From an uncultured Ruminiclostridium sp. (GTDB taxonomy: Bacteria; Bacillota; Clostridia; Oscillospirales; Ruminococcaceae): a stretch of DNA of 62,944 bases. The DNA is taken from assembly GCA_944388385.1 (NCBI GenBank), contig CALXIO010000015.1, forward strand, positions 1 through 62,944, read 5' to 3'. This document shows, in pieces, positions 19,705 through 29,014 of the stretch. A program made the position numbers and the translations under genes. The notes under the pieces were generated by a model. That model made no database searches and was not told the DNA's origin. It saw only the letters and a list, made by a program, of their open reading frames with translations. Every line of letters starts with the position of its first letter. The first letter of the stretch is position 1.

Positions 19705-20217
19705 ATGAAGGAAAATATCAAGGAAATTTTATATACATCACAGCAGCTGACCGATAAGGCAGCTGCCCTTGGCGCCGCCATAACAAGGGATTGCGGCGAT
19801 GATATTGTGGTGGTGGGAGTGCTTAAGGGCTCATTTATGTTTTTGTCCGATCTTGTAAAGAATATAGACAAGGACTGCGTAATTGATTTTGTAAGGGTAA
19901 GCTCCTACGGGGATAGTATGACCTCCGGTGAGCTTGTGCTTAAAACAGATATATCTGTGGATATAGAAAACAAGGATGTTATCATTGTGGAGGATATATT
20001 AGACACAGGAAAAACCCTTGAATTTCTTAAAAGACATTTTGAAGAAAAAAATCCCAGGTCGGTGAAAATATGTACCCTTCTTGACAAAAAGGTAAAGAAG
20101 GAATGTTATGTAAAGGCTGACTATGTGGGCTTTGAGATTGAGGATCTTTTTGTAGTGGGCTACGGCCTTGACTATGGGGAAAAATACCGCAACCTTCCTT
20201 ATATTGCGGTGATATGA
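19705..20217 (+). CDS. hpt: Hypoxanthine phosphoribosyltransferase
   Basis: Purine salvage: joins hypoxanthine or guanine to PRPP. The 170 residues carry the PRPP-binding motif VEDILDTGKTL near 94-104, the flexible loop SSYGD and the GLDYGEKYRN terminus. I chose ATG 19705 (AAGGAA seven bases upstream) over an in-frame GTG at 19690 that lies within the ribosome-site region. It sits between tilS and ftsH, the common Firmicutes order tilS-hpt-ftsH. Confidence 0.95.
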   Translation: MKENIKEILYTSQQLTDKAAALGAAITRDCGDDIVVVGVLKGSFMFLSDLVKNIDKDCVIDFVRVSSYGDSMTSGELVLKTDISVDIENKDVIIVEDILDTGKTLEFLKRHFEEKNPRSVKICTLLDKKVKKECYVKADYVGFEIEDLFVVGYGLDYGEKYRNLPYIAVI

Positions 20218-20277
20218 TGAAATTTTTTGACCGGCTTCGGTCATATAATAAAACTAATGTGTAGAAAGGGTTAAAAT

Positions 20278-22203
20278 ATGCATCAGAACAAATTTAAAGG
20301 CGTATTTATTTATCTTGCAGTTCTTGCTGTGCTTGTTATCGGCATGGTGACCCTGCTTCAGATGACAGGCAGTCCCGGTGAAAGGGTGACCTATTCACAG
20401 GTAATAAGCGAGTTTGACAATTTCAATGTATCCGGATATACTTTGGATTTAGGCTCAGGGGAGCTAAAGTATACCCTCAAGGGAAATGACCAGAAGGCAT
20501 ATATTTATACAGTGCCTAATGTGAATTTATTCTTACAGGATACACTTGAATATCGTCAGAAATATAACGAAAAAAATCCCGATAAGCCCCTTGTGGTGGA
20601 CTTTTATCCCATTTCGGATAATTCCTTCTTGCTTAGCTTCCTGCCCTATCTTCTTATTATGGCGCTTATGCTGGGCTTCACCTTTGTTATTATGCGTCAG
20701 GCCTCCGGCGGCGGAAAGATGTCACAGTTTTCAAGGGCAAATGCAAAGACAATGCAGGACAACGGCCCCAGAGTAACCTTTGCCGATGTGGCAGGTGCCG
20801 AAGAGGAAAAGGCTGAAATGGCGGAAATTGTTGACTTTATGAAAAATCCCAGAAAGTACCAGGAATTAGGTGCGAAGATACCCCACGGTGTTCTTCTCTT
20901 AGGCCCTCCGGGTACAGGTAAGACTTTACTTGCAAAGGCAGTTGCCGGTGAGGCTAATGTTCCCTTCTTCTCAATAAGCGGTTCTGACTTTGTTGAAATG
21001 TTTGTAGGTGTAGGTGCTTCCCGTGTCCGTGATTTATTCGATCAGGCTAAAAAGCACACCCCCTCTGTTATCTTCATTGATGAAATTGATGCGGTGGGCA
21101 GACAGAGAGGTACGGGTCTCGGCGGCGGTCATGATGAGCGTGAGCAGACATTAAACCAGCTCCTTGTTGAAATGGACGGCTTTTCTGATAATCAGGGCAT
21201 TATAGTTATTGCCGCTACCAACAGAAGAGATATTCTTGACCCGGCACTTTTGCGTCCCGGTCGTTTTGACAGACAGATAGTAGTAGGCTACCCCGATATA
21301 AAGGGCCGTGAGGAAATACTGAAGGTTCACACAAGAAATAAAAAGCTTGCTCCCGATATAAGTCTTTCAACCATAGCAAAGAGTACCGCAGGCTTTACCG
21401 GTGCGGACCTTGCTAACCTTGTAAACGAGGCGGCATTACTTGCGGCAAGAGCAAATAAGAGAGCTATCACCCAGGAGGATATTGAGGAGGCTACAATAAA
21501 GGTTATTGCCGGCCCCGAAAAGAAGTCCAGAGTGGTTACCGAAAAGGAAAAGCGTCTTACCGCCTTCCACGAGGCGGGTCACGCAGTCTGCACATATCAT
21601 TGTAAGACACAGGACCCTGTTCATCAGGTTTCTATTATCCCAAGAGGTATGGCAGGAGGATATACCCTGTCCCTTCCCGAAAATGACAGAAGCTATCGCA
21701 GTAAGACCCAGATGGAGGAGGAAATTATCGTTCTTCTGGGCGGTCGTGTGGCTGAAAAGCTGGTGCTTGATGATATTTCCACCGGTGCCAGCAACGATAT
21801 TGAAAGAGCCACCGATATTGCAAGAAATATGGTTACAAGATACGGCTTCTCAGATAAGCTGGGACCCATTGTTTACGGTCATGACACCAGCGAGGTATTT
21901 TTAGGCAGAGATTACTCCCAGGGCAGAAACTACTCCGAAAATGTTGCCGCTGAGATTGACGGTGAAATTCGTGAGCTTATTGATGCCGGCTATGAAAATG
22001 CAAAGCAGATCCTTCTTGAAAATATGAATCAGCTTCATGTGGTGGCAGAATACCTTATCGAGCATGAAAAGATTGACGGTGAGGACTTTGCAAAGCTGAT
22101 GAAGGGCGAATTATCCGATATAGCAGATGAGGAATTAAGAGCTCAGGCGGAAAATTCCATTACAAATGAAGCTTCACCTGCTGAAAATACCGAAACCGAG
22201 TAA
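20278..22203 (+). CDS. ftsH: ATP-dependent zinc metalloprotease FtsH
   Basis: Membrane AAA+ protease for quality control of membrane and regulatory proteins. The 641 residues give two membrane helices (about 10-28 and 120-140) flanking an extracellular domain, an AAA module with Walker A GPPGTGKT near 209-216 and Walker B FIDEID, the second region of homology, and the zinc site HEAGH near 431-435. The C-terminus is acidic (NTETE end). Follows hpt on the same transcript. Confidence 0.97.
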   Translation: MHQNKFKGVFIYLAVLAVLVIGMVTLLQMTGSPGERVTYSQVISEFDNFNVSGYTLDLGSGELKYTLKGNDQKAYIYTVPNVNLFLQDTLEYRQKYNEKNPDKPLVVDFYPISDNSFLLSFLPYLLIMALMLGFTFVIMRQASGGGKMSQFSRANAKTMQDNGPRVTFADVAGAEEEKAEMAEIVDFMKNPRKYQELGAKIPHGVLLLGPPGTGKTLLAKAVAGEANVPFFSISGSDFVEMFVGVGASRVRDLFDQAKKHTPSVIFIDEIDAVGRQRGTGLGGGHDEREQTLNQLLVEMDGFSDNQGIIVIAATNRRDILDPALLRPGRFDRQIVVGYPDIKGREEILKVHTRNKKLAPDISLSTIAKSTAGFTGADLANLVNEAALLAARANKRAITQEDIEEATIKVIAGPEKKSRVVTEKEKRLTAFHEAGHAVCTYHCKTQDPVHQVSIIPRGMAGGYTLSLPENDRSYRSKTQMEEEIIVLLGGRVAEKLVLDDISTGASNDIERATDIARNMVTRYGFSDKLGPIVYGHDTSEVFLGRDYSQGRNYSENVAAEIDGEIRELIDAGYENAKQILLENMNQLHVVAEYLIEHEKIDGEDFAKLMKGELSDIADEELRAQAENSITNEASPAENTETE

Positions 22204-22240
22204 TTTTCCTGAAATTTCGTATAAAAAATTCCGGTTAGTA

Positions 22241-22269
22241 TTTACAAAAGCTTATAAAAGTGGTATAAT
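22241..22269 (+). promoter_or_regulatory. Promoter ahead of the oxidoreductase locus
   Basis: TTTACA and TATAAT are exactly 17 bases apart. The predicted start, near 22276, falls at the foot of the hairpin at 22275-22294, so promoter and terminator are almost superimposed. Confidence 0.6.
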
Positions 22270-22270
22270 A

Positions 22271-22301
22271 AAAAGTGCTATAGGTTTATAGCACTTTTTT
22301 T
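22271..22301 (+). terminator. Terminator after ftsH, at the start of the next transcript
   Basis: A perfect 8-bp stem GTGCTATA/TATAGCAC with GGTT loop, followed by seven T residues. It terminates hpt-ftsH readthrough and could also stop transcripts begun at the overlapping promoter. Confidence 0.8.
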
Positions 22302-22327
22302 AATAGAATAGACAGAAGTGAAGATAT

Positions 22328-22981
22328 ATGCAGATAAAGAAAGTAAATGTAATTACCGGTCACTATGGCAGCGGTAAAACAAACTTTGCGGTAAACCTTG
22401 CCCTTGATGCGGCAAAAAGGGGCGAAAGGGTTACGGTGGTGGATCTTGATATAGTAAATCCATATTTCCGTACCGCAGACTTTGAACAGCTTTTTGCAGA
22501 TAATGATATAAGGCTTATAGTTCCCACCTACGCCAATTCAAACCTTGATATACCGGCGCTTAACTTTGACCTTGCAAGCATTGTAAGGCAGGAGGGCTTG
22601 GTTATTGTGGATGTGGGGGGAGATGATGAGGGGGCTAAGGCATTAGGCAGATATGCCCATTGTCTTGAAGGCACCGATATGCAGATGCTGTATGTTGTAA
22701 ACCGCTTCAGATACCTTACAAAGGAGCCTGAGGAGGCGCTGGAGCTTATGTATCTTATTGAGCAGGCAAGCTCTCTTAAATGTACCGGCATAGTGAATAA
22801 TTCCAATCTTGGATGTGATACGGATATTGATACTGTCAATACCGGTATTCCCTACGGACAGGCGGTGGCCGAAAAGGCAGGACTTCCGCTTGTTTGTGTA
22901 TGTGTAAATCGCAGTCTTGATGTAAAGGCTGATGATAATATTTATCCTATCGATATATATGTAAAAAAGCTGTGGGAATAA
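22328..22981 (+). CDS. P-loop ATPase linked to 2-oxoacid:ferredoxin oxidoreductase
   Basis: A 217-residue SIMIBI/ParA-MinD-like nucleotide-binding protein: Walker A GHYGSGKTN near 11-19, switch-like VDLDIVNPYFRT near 41-52 and VDVGGDDEGA near 96. It lies immediately ahead of the ferredoxin-like subunit of a 2-oxoacid:ferredoxin oxidoreductase. Association with that operon suggests a role in cofactor or cluster insertion, or in regulation, of the enzyme; no function is established. It has no helix-turn-helix or membrane segment. Confidence 0.75.
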   Translation: MQIKKVNVITGHYGSGKTNFAVNLALDAAKRGERVTVVDLDIVNPYFRTADFEQLFADNDIRLIVPTYANSNLDIPALNFDLASIVRQEGLVIVDVGGDDEGAKALGRYAHCLEGTDMQMLYVVNRFRYLTKEPEEALELMYLIEQASSLKCTGIVNNSNLGCDTDIDTVNTGIPYGQAVAEKAGLPLVCVCVNRSLDVKADDNIYPIDIYVKKLWE

Positions 22982-23061
22982 CAGCAGATACCGATAAGAT
23001 CAGAAAAATTTTATTTTACCCTTTGACCTGTGGTAAAATAATGAAAGGAAGGGTCAGAATT

Positions 23062-23280
23062 ATGGCGAAAATGAAGGTAGATTTCGACCGCTGCAAGGGC
23101 TGCGGACTTTGCACTACCGCCTGTCCTAAGAAAATCGTTGAATTGCAGACAGAAAAGCTTAACAGCAAGGGTTATTATACCGCAGTCTGCATTGATGACG
23201 AAAAATGTATAGGCTGTGCATTATGTGCAATTATGTGTCCCGATTGCGCTATTACTGTCGGAGGTGAAGCAAATGGCTGA
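23062..23280 (+). CDS. 2-oxoacid:ferredoxin oxidoreductase delta subunit (2x[4Fe-4S] ferredoxin-like)
   Basis: The 72-residue protein has two cluster-binding motifs, CKGCGLCTTACP and CIGCALCAIMCP, each with the CxxCxxCxxxC(P) spacing. It carries electrons from the thiamine enzyme to ferredoxin. I chose ATG 23062, with AAGGAAGGG eight bases upstream; the frame is open further upstream only over non-homologous sequence. It overlaps the alpha subunit start by eight bases. Confidence 0.93.
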   Translation: MAKMKVDFDRCKGCGLCTTACPKKIVELQTEKLNSKGYYTAVCIDDEKCIGCALCAIMCPDCAITVGGEANG

Positions 23281-24340
23281 GAAAACTTTAATGAAGGGTA
23301 ATGAGGCATTGGCTGAGGCTGCTATCCGTTCAGGATGTAAGTGTTTTTTCGGTTATCCCATTACTCCCCAGACAGAAATTTCCGCATATCTTTCAAAGAG
23401 AATGCCTAAGGTAGGCGGTACATTTTTACAGGCAGAATCAGAGGTTGCCGCAATAAACATGGTATACGGCTGTGCAAGCTCAGGTATCCGTTGCATGACT
23501 TCCTCTTCATCTCCCGGAATTTCCCTTAAAACAGAGGGTATTTCCTACATAGCAGGCGCAGATCTTCCCTGCGTTATTATTAACGTACAAAGAGGCGGCC
23601 CCGGTCTTGGCGGTATACAGCCCTCCCAGTCAGACTACTGGCAGGTAACCCACGCCCTCGGCCACGGTGACTTCCATGCCCTTGTATACGCTCCTGCTTC
23701 AGTTCAGGAAATGGCTGACTATGTATCAAAGGCATTTGATATGGCAGACAAGTACAGAATGCCTGCTGTTATCCTTGCTGATGGTCTTTTAGGTCAGATG
23801 ATGGAGCCTGTTTGCTTCCCGGATACTGAAATAAAGATGTCCGATGCTTCAAATAAGCCTTGGGCTACAAACGGTCACGGCCATAAGCGTCCCCACAATA
23901 TAGTAAACTCCCTTTACTTAAAGCCTGATCAGCTGGAGGATATAGTAAGGGATAGATTTGAGCGTTATGAGGAGGTAAAGGCAAACCACAGCGAGGCTGT
24001 AGTTGACTACTGTGACGATGCGGATGTGGTAGTTGTTGCCTACGGCTCCACCGCAAGACTTGCAAAGTCCGCTGTTGAACAGGCAAGAAAGCAGGGTATA
24101 AAGGTTGGTATAGTTCGTCCTGTCACACTCTGGCCCTTCCCTGTACAGCAGATAAAGGATGCCTGCAAAAATGCAAAGAAAGTGCTTGTAGTAGAAATGT
24201 CAATGGGTCAGATGATAGATGATGTTAAGCTGGCTATCGAATGCTCAAAGCCCGTACACTTCTACGGCAGAACAGGCGGTGTTATTCCTAAGCCCGCTGA
24301 AATTCTTGCTGAGATAAAAAAGCTGGGAGGTAATTTATAA
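23273..24340 (+). CDS. vorB: 2-oxoacid (3-methyl-2-oxobutanoate type):ferredoxin oxidoreductase alpha subunit
   Basis: The 355-residue pyrimidine-binding thiamine-enzyme subunit starts with MKGNEALAEAAI and has FGYPITPQTEI near 23-33, and the GGPGLGGIQPSQ segment of VOR/KOR enzymes. The ATG is preceded by GGAGGTG seven bases upstream, inside the ferredoxin gene. The enzyme oxidatively decarboxylates branched-chain 2-oxoacids or 2-oxoglutarate to acyl-CoA while reducing ferredoxin. The substrate cannot be settled from sequence alone; VorB-like features favour branched-chain 2-oxoacids. Confidence 0.92.
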   Translation: MAEKTLMKGNEALAEAAIRSGCKCFFGYPITPQTEISAYLSKRMPKVGGTFLQAESEVAAINMVYGCASSGIRCMTSSSSPGISLKTEGISYIAGADLPCVIINVQRGGPGLGGIQPSQSDYWQVTHALGHGDFHALVYAPASVQEMADYVSKAFDMADKYRMPAVILADGLLGQMMEPVCFPDTEIKMSDASNKPWATNGHGHKRPHNIVNSLYLKPDQLEDIVRDRFERYEEVKANHSEAVVDYCDDADVVVVAYGSTARLAKSAVEQARKQGIKVGIVRPVTLWPFPVQQIKDACKNAKKVLVVEMSMGQMIDDVKLAIECSKPVHFYGRTGGVIPKPAEILAEIKKLGGNL

Positions 24341-25080
24341 TGCCTGATTTCAAGAAACCCCACGCACTTACCGATGCTGTTATGCACTACTGCCCCGGTT
24401 GTACCCACGGCATAGTACACAGACTTGTAGCTGAAGTGCTTGATGAAATGGATATAGAGGGCGATGCAATAGGCGTATGCCCTGTAGGCTGTTCAGTAAT
24501 GGCCTATGACTACTTTAACTGTGATGTTATTGAAGCGGCTCACGGCCGTGCTCCTGCGGTTGCTACCGGTGTAAAGAGAGCTAACCCCGATAAGTTTGTA
24601 TTTACATATCAGGGTGACGGCGACCTTGCGGCTATAGGTACTGCGGAAATTGTTCATGCGGCAACAAGAGGTGAAAATATCACCGTTATCTTTATCAACA
24701 ACACCACCTACGGCATGACAGGCGGTCAGATGGCTCCCACCACCCTGCCCGGTCAGATAACACAGACCACCCCCTACGGAAGAAATCCCGATGTGGAGGG
24801 CTTCCCGGTAAGAGTTTGCGAAATGTTATCTCAGCTTTCAGGTGTTGCTTTGGCACAGAGAGTAACCGTTATTGACCCCAAGTCAGTAAATGAGGCTAAG
24901 AAGGCTATCAGAAAGGGCTTTGAGTTCCAGAAAAACAAGCAGGGCTTCTCTATTATTGAGGTGCTTTCTACCTGTCCTACAAACTGGGGTATGACACCCA
25001 TTGAGGCTTTACAGAGAGTTAAGGACGAGATGATTCCCTACTATCCCCTCGGTGTATATAAGGAGGGTGCTATAAGATGA
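24340..25080 (+). CDS. 2-oxoacid:ferredoxin oxidoreductase beta subunit, thiamine diphosphate-binding
   Basis: The 246 residues carry the CPGCTHG cluster/TPP segment near 18-24, the GDGDLAAIG thiamine motif near 92 and NNTTYGMTGGQ near 120. Start and alpha-subunit stop overlap by one base (TAATG) with GGGAGG upstream. It is the catalytic TPP subunit of the four-subunit enzyme. Confidence 0.94.
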   Translation: MPDFKKPHALTDAVMHYCPGCTHGIVHRLVAEVLDEMDIEGDAIGVCPVGCSVMAYDYFNCDVIEAAHGRAPAVATGVKRANPDKFVFTYQGDGDLAAIGTAEIVHAATRGENITVIFINNTTYGMTGGQMAPTTLPGQITQTTPYGRNPDVEGFPVRVCEMLSQLSGVALAQRVTVIDPKSVNEAKKAIRKGFEFQKNKQGFSIIEVLSTCPTNWGMTPIEALQRVKDEMIPYYPLGVYKEGAIR

Positions 25081-25607
25081 CAAAGGAAATGTTACTTGCA
25101 GGCTTTGGCGGTCAGGGTATTCTCTTTATGGGCAAGGTACTTGCATATATCGGTCTTTATGATGACAAGCAGGTTTCATGGCTTCCCTCATACGGCCCTG
25201 AAATGCGCGGCGGTACCTGTAACTGCTCTGTATGTATAAGTGATGACCCCATAGGCTCTCCCCTTGTGGATGAGCCGGATACACTTATCGTTATGAATCA
25301 GCCCAGCTTTGATAAGTTTATTGATAAGGTAGTACCCGGCGGTATTGCCATTATCGACAGCGCACTTATAAGCTCAAAGTGTGAGAGAACAGATATTACC
25401 TGCTTTTATGTTCCTGCCACCGCCCTTGCAAATGAAAATGACTTAAAGGGTATGGCTAACATTATTCTTACAGGTAAGCTGATTAAGGAAACCGGAATTG
25501 CTTCCATTGAAACTGTAAGGGAAACCATGAAGAAGGTTATCCCTCCGAGAAAGGCAAATCTCCTTGAAGCCAATATGAAGGCTATTGAGATAGGCATGGC
25601 TCAGTAA
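25077..25607 (+). CDS. 2-oxoacid:ferredoxin oxidoreductase gamma subunit
   Basis: The 176 residues start [15 protein letters not shown], the signature of the gamma domain, with [11 protein letters not shown] near 39-49. It interacts with CoA in related enzymes. Overlaps the beta subunit as ATGA. Last gene of the locus, followed by a terminator. Confidence 0.94.
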   Translation: MTKEMLLAGFGGQGILFMGKVLAYIGLYDDKQVSWLPSYGPEMRGGTCNCSVCISDDPIGSPLVDEPDTLIVMNQPSFDKFIDKVVPGGIAIIDSALISSKCERTDITCFYVPATALANENDLKGMANIILTGKLIKETGIASIETVRETMKKVIPPRKANLLEANMKAIEIGMAQ

Positions 25608-25611
25608 TAAA

Positions 25612-25642
25612 TAAGGACCGGATGTATATCCGGTCTTATTTT
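25612..25642 (+). terminator. Terminator of the oxidoreductase locus
   Basis: An 8-bp stem GACCGGAT/ATCCGGTC with GTAT loop, followed by TTATTTTATTT, 8 bases after the gamma stop. Confidence 0.8.
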
Positions 25643-25676
25643 ATTTACAAATAGTGGTTTGTTTACCTTTTTCGCC

Positions 25677-25705
25677 TTGCAATATTATATAAAATGTGGT
25701 ATACT
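25677..25705 (+). promoter_or_regulatory. Promoter of the Ddl-like gene and argS operon
   Basis: TTGCAA and TATACT are 17 bases apart, 51 bases ahead of the start codon. Confidence 0.6.
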
Positions 25706-25755
25706 AAATGTGTATATATCAAAGTAATTACATTCCATGAAAGGATCAGATAATA

Positions 25756-26808
25756 ATGGCAAAGAAAAGAATTGCGGTGCTTTTCGGCGGTGCTTCAGCC
25801 GACCATAAGGCTTCCCTCAGAACAGCCTATAATGTGCTTTGTGCTATGCCTAAGGATGAGTATGATCCTCTGCCTATCGGTATCACAAGAGCAGGCAGAT
25901 GGCTTTTCTATCCCGGCAGCTTTGAAAATATACCAAACGGCGTATGGGAAACAGATACAGACGCTTGTCAATGTGTATTAAGCCCGGACGCTATGCACAA
26001 GGGTGTAATAAAGATAATGCAGGACGGACAGACAAGTATTCACCGTATAGATGCGGTTTTCCCTCTTTTACACGGTAAATACGGCGAGGACGGAAGAATA
26101 CAGGGTCTTTGCAAGCTGTCAGGGGTTCCGGTTATCGGCAGTGACCTTGCGGCATCCAATTTATGCCTTGACAGAAAGCTCACCAATCTTCTGCTGAGTG
26201 ATGCCGGAATTGATGTGGCTTCCTATCTTACCTTCAACCGAGGCTGGCTTGACCACATGGACAGAATGGTTGAAATGATAAAGGAAAAGCTCACCTTCCC
26301 TCTTTATGTAGCCCCCACAAATTGCAGCTCCGCCATAGGTGCTTACAGGGCTGAAAATGACGATGAGCTTGATGAGGCAATTAAGTCCGCCTTTTCACAT
26401 CACCCCACAATTATTGTGGAGGAGGATTTAGAGGGTATTGCAATTGAGTGTGCGGTATTATCCGACAGCTTTGTAAGTGACCGCTTCCCGGTGGCACAGC
26501 TTAAGGCTACTGATGTAAACGGTAAAAATGTGGCAAGATATTCTGAGCTTATAATTCCTGCGGAAATAGACGAAAATACCGCTAAAAAGGCTAAGGAAAT
26601 TTCAGTAGGCGCTTTCAGAGCCCTCGGCTGTAAATTCTTTGCAAGAGTTGACCTTATGGTAACAAATAAAAAGATAGTGGTAAGAAGGGTAAGAGCCGTA
26701 CCCGGCCTTGCGGAAAACAGCGCATTTTCAAAAATCGCCAAGGCAGGGGGAGGAAGCTACGGAGAGCTTATTGACAGGCTTATCTGTGCCGCTATTGATT
26801 ACAGATAA
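25756..26808 (+). CDS. D-alanine-D-alanine ligase family protein with altered active site
   Basis: The 350 residues follow the Ddl fold end to end: FGGASADHKAS near 10-20, HGKYGEDG near 106-113, and a C-terminal ATP-grasp part. Several catalytic residues of true Ddl are changed. The N-terminal Glu is Asp16, the ATP-grasp lysine of VKPxxxGSSxG is Ala186 in VAPTNCSSAIG, and the Mg ligands of ExNxxPG are Arg311 and Arg313 in RVRAVPG; Asp299 is kept. It is probably not an ordinary D-Ala ligase: a pseudoenzyme or a paralogue with another substrate. It leads the DUF1934-argS group. Confidence 0.8.
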   Translation: MAKKRIAVLFGGASADHKASLRTAYNVLCAMPKDEYDPLPIGITRAGRWLFYPGSFENIPNGVWETDTDACQCVLSPDAMHKGVIKIMQDGQTSIHRIDAVFPLLHGKYGEDGRIQGLCKLSGVPVIGSDLAASNLCLDRKLTNLLLSDAGIDVASYLTFNRGWLDHMDRMVEMIKEKLTFPLYVAPTNCSSAIGAYRAENDDELDEAIKSAFSHHPTIIVEEDLEGIAIECAVLSDSFVSDRFPVAQLKATDVNGKNVARYSELIIPAEIDENTAKKAKEISVGAFRALGCKFFARVDLMVTNKKIVVRRVRAVPGLAENSAFSKIAKAGGGSYGELIDRLICAAIDYR

Positions 26809-26822
26809 GAAAGGAATTGACA

Positions 26823-27248
26823 TTGACTAAAAAGGTAAATGTTACCCTGGTTTCAAAGCATATGCCCTATGAGCAGGAGCCTGAGGAGGCCATAATCAAT
26901 GTGACCGGTACCTTAAAAAGAACGGAAAAGGGCTACAGGCTTATGTACAGCGAATCAGGGGAAGAGGAGGATAATGCGGTAAATATCCTTATTACCGGCA
27001 AAAAGGTGAATATTATACGAACAGGCCCGTTAGCCAGCATACTAACAGTTGAAGACGGGGTTATTCATATGTTCAGATATAACACCGAATACGGCACTCT
27101 TATGCTTTCGGTAAAGGGAATTTCCGTTAAGAATAATGTAACCGACAAGGGCGGCAGTCTTTTTCTGCGTTATGTTATTATGACCGATTCGGAATATATG
27201 ACAGAAAACGAAATTCAGATATATATCAAGGAGTACGAAAATGAGTAA
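26823..27248 (+). CDS. DUF1934 (YwiB-like, calycin-fold) protein
   Basis: The 141-residue beta-rich protein resembles DUF1934/YwiB proteins, which commonly precede argS in Firmicutes, as here (eight-base overlap). The start is TTG 26823, with AAAGGA seven bases upstream; another TTG at 26817 is too near the ribosome site. Function unknown; the fold is like small lipid- or ligand-binding barrels. Confidence 0.8.
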   Translation: MTKKVNVTLVSKHMPYEQEPEEAIINVTGTLKRTEKGYRLMYSESGEEEDNAVNILITGKKVNIIRTGPLASILTVEDGVIHMFRYNTEYGTLMLSVKGISVKNNVTDKGGSLFLRYVIMTDSEYMTENEIQIYIKEYENE

Positions 27249-28995
27249 TATGATTGACCTTGCTAAAAAGCAGGTAAGAGAAATAGTTATTAATGCCCTT
27301 GGCAATATGGTGGCTGAGGGAAAAATCGAGGCGGTAGCCCTTCCGGGCTTTAATGTGGAGCGTCCTGCGGATGTTTCCCACGGAGATTTTTCCTGTAATG
27401 CGGCTATGGCATTTGCTAAGGCATTAAAGTCAAACCCCAGAGCAATAGGACAGATGATAGCTGACTATGCGGTGCTGGAGGGCAGTTATTTTGAGCGCCT
27501 TGAGGTGGCAGGCCCCGGCTTTCTTAATTTCTACATAAAGCCTGACTGGTTTAACCGCACGGTTATGAATGTAATTGATCAAGGGGACAGCTACGGCAAG
27601 ACAGACTACGGCAAGGGCAAGAGAATACTTCTTGAATTTGTATCTGCAAACCCCACAGGCCCTATGCACATAGGTAATGCAAGAGGCGGTGCTTTAGGTG
27701 ACAGCCTTGCTTCCCTTTTACAGTATGCAGGATTTTATGTTGAGCGTGAATTTTATGTAAATGATGCCGGAAATCAGATAGAAAAGTTCGGAAAATCCCT
27801 TTCCTTAAGATATATGCAGATATGCGACAAGGAAAAAGCAGAGCTTCTTTCAGGTCTTGAGGGGGAGGAATACTGCAACGCTATTTTCACAAATGAAGAG
27901 GCATTCCCCATGCCTGAGGATGTTTATAAGGGTGTGGATATTATCTGTCACGCCTATAATTTCTACAAGATAAACGGTGATAAATTTGCCGCTTGTGATG
28001 AGGAGGAAAGAAAATCCGCCCTTGTGGATTATGCCCTTCCCCTTAATATAGAGGGTCTTGAAAGGGATCTTAAAAAATACCGCATTGTATATGATACCTG
28101 GTTCAGAGAAAGTACCCTTCATAAAAACGGTGCTGTAAAGAAGATAGTTGATATGCTTACCGAAAGGGGCTATACCTACGAAAAGGAGGGTGCTGTGTGG
28201 TTTAAGGCATCCGACTTCGGAGATGACCAGGACAGAGTGCTTGTAAGAGCAAACGGTATTCCCACCTACTTTGTACCGGATATAGCTTATCACTATGATA
28301 AACTGGTAACAAGAGGCTTTGATAAGGCTGTCGATGTACTGGGCGCTGACCACCACGGCTATGTTCCCAGAATGAAGGCGGCATTACAGGCTCTCGGAGT
28401 TGACCCCTCTAAGCTTGATGCGGTTATTATGCAGATGGTAATGCTTGTGCGTAACGGTGAAACAGTAAAGCTGTCAAAGCGTTCGGGAAAGGCAATTACC
28501 CTGTCTACACTTCTTGATGAGGTGCCTATTGATGCCGCAAGATTTTTCTTTAATTTAAGAGATCCCAACACCCACCTTGAATTTGACTTGGAGCTTGCCA
28601 TTGAGGAGAGCTCAAACAACCCTGTATTCTATGTACAGTATGCCCATGCAAGAATTTGCAGTATTTTAAGAAGAATGAGTGAGGAGGGCATTGAGATAAA
28701 GGAAATTTCCGACAAGGAGCTTTCATTTACTCATCCTGCTGAGCTTGCACTTATCCGTCATATTGCATCCCTTCAGGATTGCATAAATGAGGCGGCAAAG
28801 GACTATAACCCCTCTAAGATCACAAGATATCTTTATGACCTTGCCCAGCTGTTCCATAAGTTCTATGACAGCTGTAGAATAAAGGGCGAGGAAGAAAATA
28901 CAGTTCAGTCCAGACTTTACCTTTGTAAGGCTACCGGCAGAGTATTTAAAAACCTGCTGGATATGTTAAAGGTAGAAGCCCCGGAAAAAATGTAA
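27241..28995 (+). CDS. argS: Arginyl-tRNA synthetase
   Basis: Charges tRNA-Arg. The 584 residues include the N-terminal additional domain, the HIGH-type motif SANPTGPMHIGN near 136-147, the KLSKRSG site near 415 (KMSK equivalent) and the anticodon-binding domain at the end. Overlaps the DUF1934 gene by eight bases. Confidence 0.97.
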   Translation: MSNMIDLAKKQVREIVINALGNMVAEGKIEAVALPGFNVERPADVSHGDFSCNAAMAFAKALKSNPRAIGQMIADYAVLEGSYFERLEVAGPGFLNFYIKPDWFNRTVMNVIDQGDSYGKTDYGKGKRILLEFVSANPTGPMHIGNARGGALGDSLASLLQYAGFYVEREFYVNDAGNQIEKFGKSLSLRYMQICDKEKAELLSGLEGEEYCNAIFTNEEAFPMPEDVYKGVDIICHAYNFYKINGDKFAACDEEERKSALVDYALPLNIEGLERDLKKYRIVYDTWFRESTLHKNGAVKKIVDMLTERGYTYEKEGAVWFKASDFGDDQDRVLVRANGIPTYFVPDIAYHYDKLVTRGFDKAVDVLGADHHGYVPRMKAALQALGVDPSKLDAVIMQMVMLVRNGETVKLSKRSGKAITLSTLLDEVPIDAARFFFNLRDPNTHLEFDLELAIEESSNNPVFYVQYAHARICSILRRMSEEGIEIKEISDKELSFTHPAELALIRHIASLQDCINEAAKDYNPSKITRYLYDLAQLFHKFYDSCRIKGEEENTVQSRLYLCKATGRVFKNLLDMLKVEAPEKM

Positions 28996-29014
28996 CCTAC
29001 CGAAAGGAATTAAA

